17,614 nt of DNA from an uncultured Brevibacterium sp. (GTDB lineage Bacteria > Actinomycetota > Actinomycetes > Actinomycetales > Brevibacteriaceae), in assembly GCA_902489215.1 (NCBI GenBank), contig CABTZE010000027.1, forward strand, positions 1-17,614, read 5' to 3'. Positions 8,185-14,723 of the stretch are shown here, piece after piece (position 1 is the stretch's first letter; each line of letters starts with the position of its first letter). Below the pieces are notes generated by a model. The model was not told where the DNA came from. It saw only the letters and a program-made list of their open reading frames with translations, and did no database searches. The position numbers and the translations under genes are program-made.

Positions 8185-10025
8185 TGCCAGATTCACGTCT
8201 GCTTCTGGGCCGTTATGAGATCAAGGAGCTCCTGGGTCGCGGCGGCATGGCCGAAGTGCATGCGGGCACTGACCGCAGGCTCGGCCGTCGTGTGGCCATC
8301 AAGCTGCTGCGCAGCGATCTGGCCCGCGACAACTCCTTCCACGAGCGCATCAACCGCGAAGCCCAGTCGGCTGCAAGGCTGAACCATCCCGGCATCGTCA
8401 GCGTCTACGACTCCGGCGAAGAGCCCATGGTCGAGCCCGGCGGCGGCGAGGTCATGGTGCCGTTCATCGTCATGGAGTACGTGGAGGGTCAGACCCTGCG
8501 TGAGGTTCTCTCAACCCACGGCCCGCTGACGGTTCAGGAATCACTGGACATCATTGCCGGCGTCCTGGCGCCCCTGGACTACAGCCACCGCAATGGGATC
8601 GTCCACCGTGACATCAAGCCCGCCAACGTCATGCTCACTCCCGAAGGTGACATCAAGGTCATGGACTTCGGGATTGCGCGCGCACTTGAGGACACGGGTT
8701 CGCTGACTCAGACCTCGTCTGTTGTCGGCACTGCTCAGTACCTCTCCCCCGAACAGGCCCGAGGCGAAGTTGTCGACGCTCGCTCCGACCTGTACTCGAC
8801 GGCGTGCCTGCTGTATGAGCTGCTCACGGGACAGCCGCCGTTCACCGGCGATTCGCAGCTGGCCGTGGCGTACCAGCACGTGGGCGAAACCCCGCGTCCG
8901 CCTTCGGAGATCAACCCGAACATACCGCCGTCGGTGGACCGTCTGGTGCTGCACGCTCTGAGCAAGAGCCGTGATGAGCGCTACCAGGATGCGTTCACGT
9001 TCCGCGAGGACGTTCTGGCTGCCCGCGATGGCCGTCCCCTGAGCATTGACGGCGGCGACCCGAACGCGACCCAGATCTACACCCCGGCCCCGGCGACCGC
9101 CGCAACGCAGATGGTCGCTCCGGTCGGTGTGGGCACTGGCCCGCAGACTATGGGTGCGCATGATGAGCTGAGCAACACCTCGGGCTTTTCGACGCTGCCC
9201 AACCGCGAAGAAGAAGAGGAAAAAGACAAGAAGAAGCGCAGCTGGCTGTGGATTCTTGCGACGATCCTCGTGCTTGTTCTGGGCGGCTTGGGTCTGTGGG
9301 TGTACCAGCTGTCCAAACCACAGGAACCGCCCACGATTGAACTTGCCGACCTGAAGGACGTTTCTGAAGAAGAGGCGCTGAAGTGGTTGGCGGACAATAA
9401 CCTCAACGGGCTGACCGAGGAAGTCAACGACGACGATGTCGCAGAGGGCAACGTCGTCAAGACGAACCCCGAAGGCGGCTCTGTTGTCGAGGTGGGTTCG
9501 GATGTCACGGTGTACGTTTCCGTTGGACCTTCCGAGGTGACGGTTCCGGATGTTTCTGGACAGACGGAGTCTTTGGCTCGCCAGACGCTGGAAGAGGCTG
9601 GTCTGAAGGGCGGTTCGAACACCGAGGAGAACTCGCCTGACGTTGATAAGGGCACAGTGCTCAAGACCAAGCCCGGTAAGGATTCGAAGGTCGAGAAGGG
9701 TTCGGCTGTTGACCTGGTTCTGTCTTCGGGACGGGTCGATGTTCCGGATGTCACCGGCAAGACCGCTGATGAGGCCTGCGAAATCCTGACCGGCGAAAAG
9801 CACCAGCTGCAGTGCAACACCGAAGAGGTCGAAACGAACGACCACGAGGCCGGCAAAGTGTTCTCGCAGTCGGTCAAGGGCGGTTCGTCAACCGAACAGC
9901 ACGCCACGATCACCATCAAGGTGGCGAAGGAAAAGCCGACGCCCACTCCGACGCCGACGCCGGCAGATGACAACACGGATGACGAGGGATGGCCTCTTCT
10001 GCCGGGAGCAGATGACGATTCGTGA
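8184..10025 (+). CDS. pknB: PknB, PASTA-domain Ser/Thr kinase
   Basis: Receptor-type kinase that senses peptidoglycan or lipid II outside and phosphorylates division and wall-synthesis proteins inside. The kinase domain spans about 10-275: LGRGGMAEVHAG, ATP-binding K40, HRDIKPAN with D143, DFG at D161, and GTAQYLSPEQA. A Glu/Lys-rich linker precedes a membrane helix (about 352-374). Three PASTA domains follow, starting near ELADLKDVS, EVTVPDVSG and RVDVPDVTG. The end is a TPTPTP stretch with an acidic tail. Mycobacterial PknB has four PASTA units, so this one is shorter by one. Two in-frame ATGs, 8181 and 8184, compete. GGAGG at 8173-8177 is six bases from 8184 and only three from 8181, so 8184 (613 aa) is preferred; using 8181 adds one Met. 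Confidence 0.96.
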   Translation: MPDSRLLLGRYEIKELLGRGGMAEVHAGTDRRLGRRVAIKLLRSDLARDNSFHERINREAQSAARLNHPGIVSVYDSGEEPMVEPGGGEVMVPFIVMEYVEGQTLREVLSTHGPLTVQESLDIIAGVLAPLDYSHRNGIVHRDIKPANVMLTPEGDIKVMDFGIARALEDTGSLTQTSSVVGTAQYLSPEQARGEVVDARSDLYSTACLLYELLTGQPPFTGDSQLAVAYQHVGETPRPPSEINPNIPPSVDRLVLHALSKSRDERYQDAFTFREDVLAARDGRPLSIDGGDPNATQIYTPAPATAATQMVAPVGVGTGPQTMGAHDELSNTSGFSTLPNREEEEEKDKKKRSWLWILATILVLVLGGLGLWVYQLSKPQEPPTIELADLKDVSEEEALKWLADNNLNGLTEEVNDDDVAEGNVVKTNPEGGSVVEVGSDVTVYVSVGPSEVTVPDVSGQTESLARQTLEEAGLKGGSNTEENSPDVDKGTVLKTKPGKDSKVEKGSAVDLVLSSGRVDVPDVTGKTADEACEILTGEKHQLQCNTEEVETNDHEAGKVFSQSVKGGSSTEQHATITIKVAKEKPTPTPTPTPADDNTDDEGWPLLPGADDDS

Positions 10026-10029
10026 TTCC

Positions 10030-10076
10030 GCTGCGGCGCTCAGCACGCTCAGCAGCTGAGCACCGCAGCTGATTTC
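10030..10076 (+). terminator. Probable terminator of the fhaA-pknB operon
   Basis: Four bases after the pknB stop, GCTGCGG (10030-10036) pairs with CCGCAGC (10063-10069). Inside it GCTCAG (10047-10052) pairs with CTGAGC (10056-10061). The stem is followed by TGATTTC rather than a full T-run, which is common for actinobacterial terminators. Confidence 0.6.
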
Positions 10077-10078
10077 AG

Positions 10079-10123
10079 GCGGCCGGTGTCCGGAGTGCCG
10101 ATTGCACTTTCGGTGCCGGCCGC
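10079..10123. terminator. Second stem-loop between convergent operons
   Basis: GCGGCCGG (10079-10086) pairs with CCGGCCGC (10116-10123). An inner hairpin AGTGC/GCACT (10094-10098 with 10104-10108) has a five-base loop. It lies between the ends of pknB (+) and trpG (-), so it could stop transcription from either side. There is no clear T-run. Confidence 0.55.
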
Positions 10124-10158
10124 TCAGTCGTTCAGAGCCCCGCTCAGTCGTTCAGAGC
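10121..10158. repeat. 20-bp-period tandem duplication at the trpG 3' end
   Basis: CGCTCAGTCGTTCAGAGC occurs twice exactly, at 10121-10138 and 10141-10158, separated by CC. The second copy contains the last codons of trpG (Ala-Leu-Asn-Asp-stop on the minus strand). The first repeats those codons and the stop just past the gene, so it is a recent-looking duplication of the gene's end. Confidence 0.85.
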
Positions 10159-10800
10159 TGCGGCTGATGCCACTGGCGTGCGGTTGTGCGCGGCGGTGAT
10201 TGCCTGCCGCATACCGCAGGCGGCCAAGAAGTTCGCGACCATCGTGTAGCCGCTCTGCGTGAGAACGCTTTCGGGGTGGAACTGCACGCCGTGCAGCGGG
10301 GCACTGCGGTGGCGGATGCCCATGATGACGCCGTCTTCTGTCTGTGCGGTGACTTCGAAGACGTCCTGCGGGAGGCTGTCGTCCACGATTGCCAGCGAGT
10401 GGTAGCGGGTGGCTGTCAGCGGTGAAGGGCAGCCGGCGAAAACCGATTCTCCGTTGTGGACGACCTGCGAGGTTTTGCCGTGCATGAGAACCGGCGAACG
10501 GTCGACCACGGCCCCGAACACCTCACCCAGCACCTGGTGACCCAGGCACACACCGAAGTACGGCAGCGAGTGCTGAGCGGCCCATCGTGCGATGTCGGCG
10601 CTGATGCCGGCTTCAGCCGGCGTTCCCGGCCCCGGCGAGATGAGAACACCGTCGTACTGGGGCAGGAGTTCGTCCAGCTGGTCAGCGGTGATGTCGTCGT
10701 TGCGGACGACGTCGGTCTGTGCGCCGAGTTCCTGTACGTAGCTGACCAGGGTGTAGACGAAGGAATCGTAGTTGTCGATCACGAGGATGCGAGCGATCAC
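10144..10800 (-). CDS. trpG: Anthranilate/aminodeoxychorismate synthase glutamine amidotransferase subunit
   Basis: Class I glutamine amidotransferase of 218 aa that releases ammonia from glutamine for chorismate conversion to anthranilate (tryptophan) or aminodeoxychorismate (folate). Motifs seen are the N-terminal ILVIDNYDSF, ISPGPGTP, the nucleophile elbow GVCLGHQ with C85, and VQFHPES with H175 and E177 completing the triad. The copy beside pknB is called trpG in mycobacteria and pabA elsewhere. No synthase component I gene is in the window, so which chorismate enzyme it serves, or both, is open. The GTG start at 10800 overlaps the stop of the small upstream membrane gene as GTGA, so translation is probably coupled. 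Confidence 0.93.
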   Translation of the reverse strand: MIARILVIDNYDSFVYTLVSYVQELGAQTDVVRNDDITADQLDELLPQYDGVLISPGPGTPAEAGISADIARWAAQHSLPYFGVCLGHQVLGEVFGAVVDRSPVLMHGKTSQVVHNGESVFAGCPSPLTATRYHSLAIVDDSLPQDVFEVTAQTEDGVIMGIRHRSAPLHGVQFHPESVLTQSGYTMVANFLAACGMRQAITAAHNRTPVASAAALND

Positions 10801-11027
10801 AGGTCTGCTCCCGGGATGGTGGTGCTGGCCGTGGTGTTGACGACCGTGCTGACGGCGTCGTGGGCAGCCCGGCCTTCGATTGTGGCGTCATTGAACGGCA
10901 TGTAGGGCGCGATCACGGGGAACACGTACTGCATGAGCACAAACACGATGATCGCGATCAGCAGTGCGCTGATGATGGTTTTGACGAACCAGTTGCCCGG
11001 CAGCAGACGCCAAATGAATTCATACAT
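10797..11027 (-). CDS. Small single-pass membrane protein, unknown function
   Basis: A 76-residue protein I cannot assign to a named family. A short basic/aromatic N-terminus (MYEFIWRLLPGNWFVK) leads into one strong membrane helix at about residues 16-40. A polar stretch rich in Ala, Thr and Val follows. GGAGGG on the minus strand at 11041-11036 lies eight bases before the ATG. It sits two bases downstream of the sortase stop and overlaps trpG by four, so it is a true operon member. A guess from position alone is a partner of the sortase at the cell surface. Confidence 0.82.
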   Translation of the reverse strand: MYEFIWRLLPGNWFVKTIISALLIAIIVFVLMQYVFPVIAPYMPFNDATIEGRAAHDAVSTVVNTTASTTIPGADL

Positions 11028-11029
11028 GC

Positions 11030-12166
11030 TTACTTCCCTCCGGCTTTCTCGAAGGCGGGAAGGTCGGCAAGTTCCTTGGGAACGTCCGTGCCGGCCGGCG
11101 ACCAGTCGGTGAGCGTCGCATAGGCGATGTACCGTTCACGCGCAGAGAACATGGGGTTGCACGCCGTGAGCGTCAAAATTCGGTCCTTGCCCTTGTATTC
11201 GGGGGCTGCGGGAACAGGTGCGAGCACTTCCGTGGCGTCGGGCAGGGTGATGTCGTAGTTGCGGAAGGTATAGGTGTACACGCCTTCCTTCGTCTGGATG
11301 TAGATCCTGTCGCCGGGCTGCATTTCGGCGATGAGGTTGAGCGGCTTTCCGTAGGTCACGCGGTGGCCGGCCATGGCGAAGTTGCCGACTTCACCGGGTT
11401 TGGCAGTCGACGGGTAGTGGCCCATGCCCATGCGGTTGAGCACGGGTTCCAGCGACACGCCTTCGGCGATGGTGCGGTAGTAGTTGGGGCCGAACCGCGG
11501 GATGTACATGATGCCGAAGGCTTCGTTCTCAGCCGGCAGTGCGGCTGGCACGGGGGTGTCAGGGTCTTCGGGCAGTTTGTCGAGCGGATTTTCGCGCCAC
11601 TTTTCGGCAAGGACCCCTGCCAGGTGCTGGTTGTCTTTGTTCGCTTCGATGTCGGTCCACCACAGTTGCCACACCACGAACAGGATGAGGATGAGGCCGG
11701 CGGTGATGCACAGTTCGCCGAAGCCGCGGATGGTGCCGCGAATAAAGCCGAGGGGTTCAGGTTCCGGCTTTGCGGGTTTTGCCGGTGGGGCTGGTTCGGT
11801 GTGCTCGTCGGGTGCGCTGTAAGCGGTGGGCTGGCTGTAGCCGGTGGGTGCGCTGTGGCTCTGGTTCACAGCGGCGGTATGCTGCGGTCCGGTGCCGTAG
11901 GCCCGCCGCGCGTCGCGTGCTGCCGGGCGGATGTAGGGGCGCTCCCCCACCGCTGGCATGGGCGAGGTGGCCGGACCTTCTTCTGCCGCAGGGTACGAGG
12001 TGGATTCTGCCGGGGCCTCTGTTTTGCGGCTGGGTTCGCGGCGGGGACGCTGTGATCCTTCTGGGTGCACGGCGTAGGTTTCGCCAGCAGATTCTGCTTG
12101 TTCAGCACGCTGGGCTTCAGCCCGCTCACGCGCGATGCGTTCTTTGCGCGTCAGTGGTTGATCCAC
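11030..12166 (-). CDS. Class E sortase
   Basis: Membrane transpeptidase of 378 aa that should anchor proteins with an LAxTG-like signal to the wall; the class and signal come from family knowledge. A long charged, Pro/Ala-rich cytoplasmic region (1 to about 145) precedes one membrane helix (about 148-170). The sortase barrel then carries H268 in MAGHRVTYGK, the nucleophile C336 in TLTACNPMF, and Arg in SARERY (343 or 345). Many class E enzymes read TLTTCHP here, so TACN is a mild variant. The GTG start has AGAGGA seven to eight bases upstream. It is first in an operon with the 76-residue protein and trpG. No sorting substrate is visible in the window. Confidence 0.9.
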   Translation of the reverse strand: MDQPLTRKERIARERAEAQRAEQAESAGETYAVHPEGSQRPRREPSRKTEAPAESTSYPAAEEGPATSPMPAVGERPYIRPAARDARRAYGTGPQHTAAVNQSHSAPTGYSQPTAYSAPDEHTEPAPPAKPAKPEPEPLGFIRGTIRGFGELCITAGLILILFVVWQLWWTDIEANKDNQHLAGVLAEKWRENPLDKLPEDPDTPVPAALPAENEAFGIMYIPRFGPNYYRTIAEGVSLEPVLNRMGMGHYPSTAKPGEVGNFAMAGHRVTYGKPLNLIAEMQPGDRIYIQTKEGVYTYTFRNYDITLPDATEVLAPVPAAPEYKGKDRILTLTACNPMFSARERYIAYATLTDWSPAGTDVPKELADLPAFEKAGGK

Positions 12167-12220
12167 GTGTGTCCTCTTAGCTTTCCAACGATCCCAGCGG
12201 GGACTTCCGGCTGTTTCCTC

Positions 12221-12238
12221 GAGCCATCATAGTGGCTC
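12221..12238. promoter_or_regulatory. Dyad with embedded -10-like box in the sortase/crgA divergent region
   Basis: GAGCCA (12221-12226) and TGGCTC (12233-12238) form a perfect dyad with a six-base spacer. On the minus strand the centre reads TATGAT, a five-of-six match to a -10 box about 55 bases before the sortase start. No good -35 was found 16 to 18 bases away. This arrangement would suit a repressor or activator site over the sortase promoter, but that is inference. Confidence 0.4.
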
Positions 12239-12307
12239 AAACCGGCGATCTTGTGCTATGCGAGGCAAAAACGACTAACATACCCTGAGGAATTCCGATA
12301 TGCCGTT

Positions 12308-12331
12308 GTTTGGCCTGCACTGAGGCCAAAC
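12308..12331 (+). promoter_or_regulatory. Hairpin abutting the crgA ribosome binding site
   Basis: GTTTGGCCT (12308-12316) and AGGCCAAAC (12323-12331) make a perfect nine-base-pair stem with a six-base loop. It ends two bases before the Shine-Dalgarno AAGGAGA (12334-12340). As RNA it could affect ribosome access to crgA; as DNA it could be an operator. Confidence 0.55.
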
Positions 12332-12343
12332 CGAAGGAGAACT

Positions 12344-13015
12344 GTGGCCTCGTCAAGCAAGCGCGAAGACAACCTCAAGGCGACCTCATCGCAGGTGCCC
12401 GCCGAAGCCGACGCTGAAGAAACGGCCGAATCGGCCGAACTCGACGCAAGCAGCGCGGAATCGGAAGACAGCGCGAAGACCGCTGACAAGGCCTCTGGCA
12501 AGGCAGCTGACAAGGGCTCCAAAAAGGCGAAGAAGACCGAGGACGCGGACAAGAGCGGCACCTCGGAAGACAAAAGGCCTTCGGACGAAGAGTCGGGCAG
12601 CAAGAAGGCTGACGACAAAGACTCGGACGACAAGAAGACCGACGAAAAGTCGGCCAAGAAGAAGGCCGACAAGAAAGCGGAAGACAAGGGCACCTCGGGC
12701 GCTAAGCAGAAGAACCGCAAGTCCGCGCCCGCCAAGAAGTCGAAGAATTCCGCGAAATCGGGCAACCCGGCCAAGCGCGCATCGGCGCGCAAGCAGACCA
12801 AGTACCAGTCCGGCAGCTCGGATGCCAGCATCCGTCCCAACCCGCGCTGGTTCCTGCCGACCATGCTCAGCATCATCATCTTGGGCATGCTGTGGCTGAT
12901 CGTGTTCTACCTGTCCGGTGGTGAGTTCCCCGTGAAGGTGTGGGGTAACTGGAACCTGCTGGCAGGCTTCGGAATCATGGTTGTTGGCCTGGCGATGTCG
13001 ACCAGATGGCGGTAA
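12344..13015 (+). CDS. crgA: CrgA, cell division protein with a long charged N-terminal region
   Basis: CrgA is a small two-helix membrane protein that links FtsZ/FtsI-type division proteins and wall synthesis in actinobacteria. The C-terminal part is typical: PNPRWFLPTMLSIIILGMLW, a loop GGEFPVKVWGNWN, and a second helix ending MSTRWR. The GTG at 12344 follows AAGGAGA; the frame is open further upstream, but only this start has a ribosome site and gives the usual MASSSKR-like beginning. The product is 223 aa, whereas CrgA is usually about 80-95. The extra roughly 130 residues are a Lys/Asp/Glu/Ser/Ala-rich, probably disordered stretch between the short N-terminus and the first helix. The 3' end overlaps the next gene by ten bases. 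Confidence 0.88.
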   Translation: MASSSKREDNLKATSSQVPAEADAEETAESAELDASSAESEDSAKTADKASGKAADKGSKKAKKTEDADKSGTSEDKRPSDEESGSKKADDKDSDDKKTDEKSAKKKADKKAEDKGTSGAKQKNRKSAPAKKSKNSAKSGNPAKRASARKQTKYQSGSSDASIRPNPRWFLPTMLSIIILGMLWLIVFYLSGGEFPVKVWGNWNLLAGFGIMVVGLAMSTRWR

Positions 13016-13707
13016 GTCCTGGCGGTGGCCAGGGCGGATCAGGCGGTTCAGGCCAGCGCGGCGGCGCCGCAGATTTCCGACTCCTAGCTCAAGCGCCTCT
13101 CGGATGGAGGCTGACGGCCCTGTTTGTGGGGCTTGCCTTCTACGGGCTGTCCTCGGGCCTCATGGTGATGTCCAACCTGGGGCCCGTCCCGTGGGATGTC
13201 CTGCACCAGGGCATTTCGCACCATGTTCCGCTGTCGATCGGCACGATCATCGTGATCGTGTCGCTCATCGTGTTGCTGGCGTGGATTCCGCTCAAGCAGA
13301 AGCCTGGGCTGGGCACGTTTGCCAATGCGATTCTGGTGGGCGTCTGGCTGGACTTCTTTGTGTGGCTGATCGGCTATCCGGAGCAGATGTGGGTGCGGAT
13401 CCTGTTCATGATCTCCGGCATCGTTCTCAACGCGATTGCCACGGTTCTGTACATCATTCCGAACTTCGGGCCCGGGCCGCGTGACGGCCTTATGACCGGG
13501 CTGACCCGCGTGACCGGCAAACCCGTGTGGATGGTGCGCTCAGTTATAGAGGTTTTGGTTCTTGTCACGGGCGTCCTGCTGGGCGGACTGCTGTGGATCG
13601 GCACATTTGCGTATGCGTTCTTGATCGGCCCGCTGACGAACTTCTTCCTGCGAGTCGCGCAGAGGATCTTCGGACCTTCCGATCCCTTGGTCAGCGACGA
13701 GACGTGA
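13006..13707 (+). CDS. YczE/YitT-like integral membrane protein
   Basis: A 233-residue membrane protein with a Gly/Ser-rich N-terminus and about five helices. Motifs NLGPVPWDVLHQG and PNFGPGPRDGLMTGL are internal repeats of the YczE/YyaS family (G-P-x-x-x-D-x-L). Bacillus YczE is needed for surfactin production, but the biochemical function of the family is not known. The ATG at 13006 overlaps the crgA end by ten bases and has no strong ribosome site, so coupling to crgA is likely. A GTG or ATG within the next 30 codons cannot be excluded as the true start, because the conserved part begins near residue 32. Confidence 0.85.
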   Translation: MAVSPGGGQGGSGGSGQRGGAADFRLLAQAPLGWRLTALFVGLAFYGLSSGLMVMSNLGPVPWDVLHQGISHHVPLSIGTIIVIVSLIVLLAWIPLKQKPGLGTFANAILVGVWLDFFVWLIGYPEQMWVRILFMISGIVLNAIATVLYIIPNFGPGPRDGLMTGLTRVTGKPVWMVRSVIEVLVLVTGVLLGGLLWIGTFAYAFLIGPLTNFFLRVAQRIFGPSDPLVSDET

Positions 13708-13966
13708 GCGGTCGCCGAACGCGCGGGTCGGCGCCGGCAGCTGGCGCCCATCAGGCGGTTGGGTCCCGTCCCGCGGCGAGACACGCGCGTTGAACCCTCA
13801 CCACAAAGTCAATTCTTCAGACTAATCTCCCTGGAGATCACAGCTAGCCACCTTGTTCTTGCACAGCCGCGACAAGAGAATGGCGACGCGAACGCGGTTT
13901 CCAAATGCTTCTCGACCAGAAAAGCACACGCATTACCTTGCTGCTTAATGAAAAGGGATGGAATGA

Positions 13967-14074
13967 TCCACTGGCGGCAAAGCGAACCCAAATGCCGCCG
14001 AGGTGCAGGCCTTCCAAGGCTGTGAAGCAAAAGAACGCTTGACAACTGTGGCGTACGACACTAAAAACAGTTAA
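13967..14074 (+). pseudogene. Possible C-terminal coding remnant, unidentified
   Basis: After a TGA at 13964 this frame runs STGGKANPNAAEVQAFQGCE and on through KERLTTVAYDTKNS to TAA at 14072. It has the composition of real protein and no usable start. A different frame just upstream (from ATG 13905: LLLNEKGWNDPLAAK) also reads plausibly, as if one gene had been shifted near 13970-13985. I do not recognise the family, and chance cannot be excluded at this length. Confidence 0.25.
14039..14067 (+). promoter_or_regulatory. Candidate promoter for the island genes
   Basis: TTGACA (14039-14044, perfect -35) is followed after 17 bases by TAAAAA (14062-14067, four of six to -10). A second perfect TTGACA lies at 14094-14099 but with only a poor -10 after it. 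Either could drive the short ORF at 14132 and the genes that follow. Confidence 0.4.
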
Positions 14075-14131
14075 GACCGAGGTGACTCGCTCATTGACAA
14101 CAACCGTCGACCGGATTAAAGGAGCGCAACG

Positions 14132-14224
14132 ATGGAAACACTGCTAGAAGTGGTCAAAAACCAGCACGCCGACGCACTCCGTCACGTCGCTATGGATTGC
14201 TGCGCCACTAGAATCGGCTACTAG
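14132..14224 (+). CDS. 30-codon ORF with strong ribosome site, unknown
   Basis: ATG at 14132 follows AAAGGAG with seven bases between, the best ribosome site in the island. The peptide begins METLLEVVKNQHADALRHVA and ends MDCCATRIGY before TAG at 14222. No family is recognised. The next recognisable coding frame (an aminotransferase fragment) overlaps the last bases in another frame. Two readings fit. It may be the intact 5' end of a gene whose middle was deleted, the fusion being out of frame. Or it may be a genuine small peptide, such as a leader or a modified-peptide precursor, ahead of an aminotransferase and an exporter. Confidence 0.4.
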   Translation: METLLEVVKNQHADALRHVAMDCCATRIGY

Positions 14225-14723
14225 CCTCCGGTGCGACGCAGTCATTATTGATTGCACTTATGCGCGTCTAAATGGTCACGAAATGCAACATGGCGCGGCT
14301 GCCGCATCTGGTCCGAACATATTCACAGTCTTCTCACTTTCAAAAGCTTATTCTTTAGCCGGGTTCAGAATGGGCGGAATCGTTGCAAACCCAAACACCT
14401 TGAGTGACCTTAGGCTGAACCACAGATATTGGACACTTTCTTCGTGTGCAGTCTACACAGCGCTGGGAGAACCGGACATTAAAGAGAGCCTCGACAAGAG
14501 CTTCTACCGCCTAAATCAAATCTCTGAGTCCATCAGAAGAATTTTTAGGAACATGAATATAGAAATCGTCGGGAATGAGACTCCGTTATTTACCTCAGTT
14601 TTAACCAAATACGATTTGGGTTTATCAGGCAAGCGCTTCTCTACTAATTTGCTGAGGATTGACACTTGTCCCTGGAATGTGAATCTGCTTTCAGATTTGG
14701 CTGGACGCTCAAACCATGCCTAG
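14205..14723 (+). pseudogene. C-terminal half of a PLP-dependent class I/II (HisC-like) aminotransferase
   Basis: This frame carries the PLP core of fold-type I aminotransferases. CDAVIIDCTYARL holds the Asp that pairs with the pyridine nitrogen (codon 14250) and a Tyr. SLSKAYSLAGFRMGG holds the Schiff-base Lys (codon 14343) and the following Arg. Near the end LLRIDTCPW carries the likely substrate-carboxylate Arg. The C-terminus looks complete, but the roughly 170-200 N-terminal residues expected of a 350-residue HisC-type enzyme are absent: the frame is closed by a TAG at 14145. If translated it would start at ATG 14283, after the Asp, giving 146 aa without a full active site. The 3' end overlaps the transporter gene by eight bases, as in an original operon. 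Base composition is lower in GC than the core genes. Confidence 0.8.

Larger units (their letters stand above)
13708..14131. other. Gap at the left edge of the low-GC island
   Basis: No intact gene is seen in these 424 bases. A GC-rich part follows the YczE-like gene and contains GGCGCC at 13730-13735 and again at 13743-13748, which may form a weak terminator. Near 13790-13820 the composition changes abruptly to AT-richer DNA, marking the likely left junction of the accessory island. Beyond it are a possible coding remnant (13967-14074), two TTGACA hexamers (14039-14044 and 14094-14099), and the ribosome site AAAGGAG at 14118-14124 for the following short ORF. Confidence 0.6.

Noticed and set aside
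7132..8196. A 354-codon minus-strand open frame opposite pknA
   Set aside because: Shadow of the real kinase gene; its Val/Ala/Leu-rich runs come from the complement of the repeat tail.
8541..9845. A 434-codon minus-strand open frame opposite pknB
   Set aside because: It is an antisense shadow created by GC-rich codon bias of pknB. The sequence has no domain sense and no promoter or ribosome site.
12480..12800. Lys/Ala-rich crgA insert as a histone-like DNA-binding protein
   Set aside because: It is acidic as well as basic, lacks regular AKKA repeats, and is in one frame with the CrgA helices.
13759..14025. An 88-codon rightward frame across the island's left edge
   Set aside because: It spans the composition change, lacks a ribosome site, and is less protein-like than the remnant frames in the same place.
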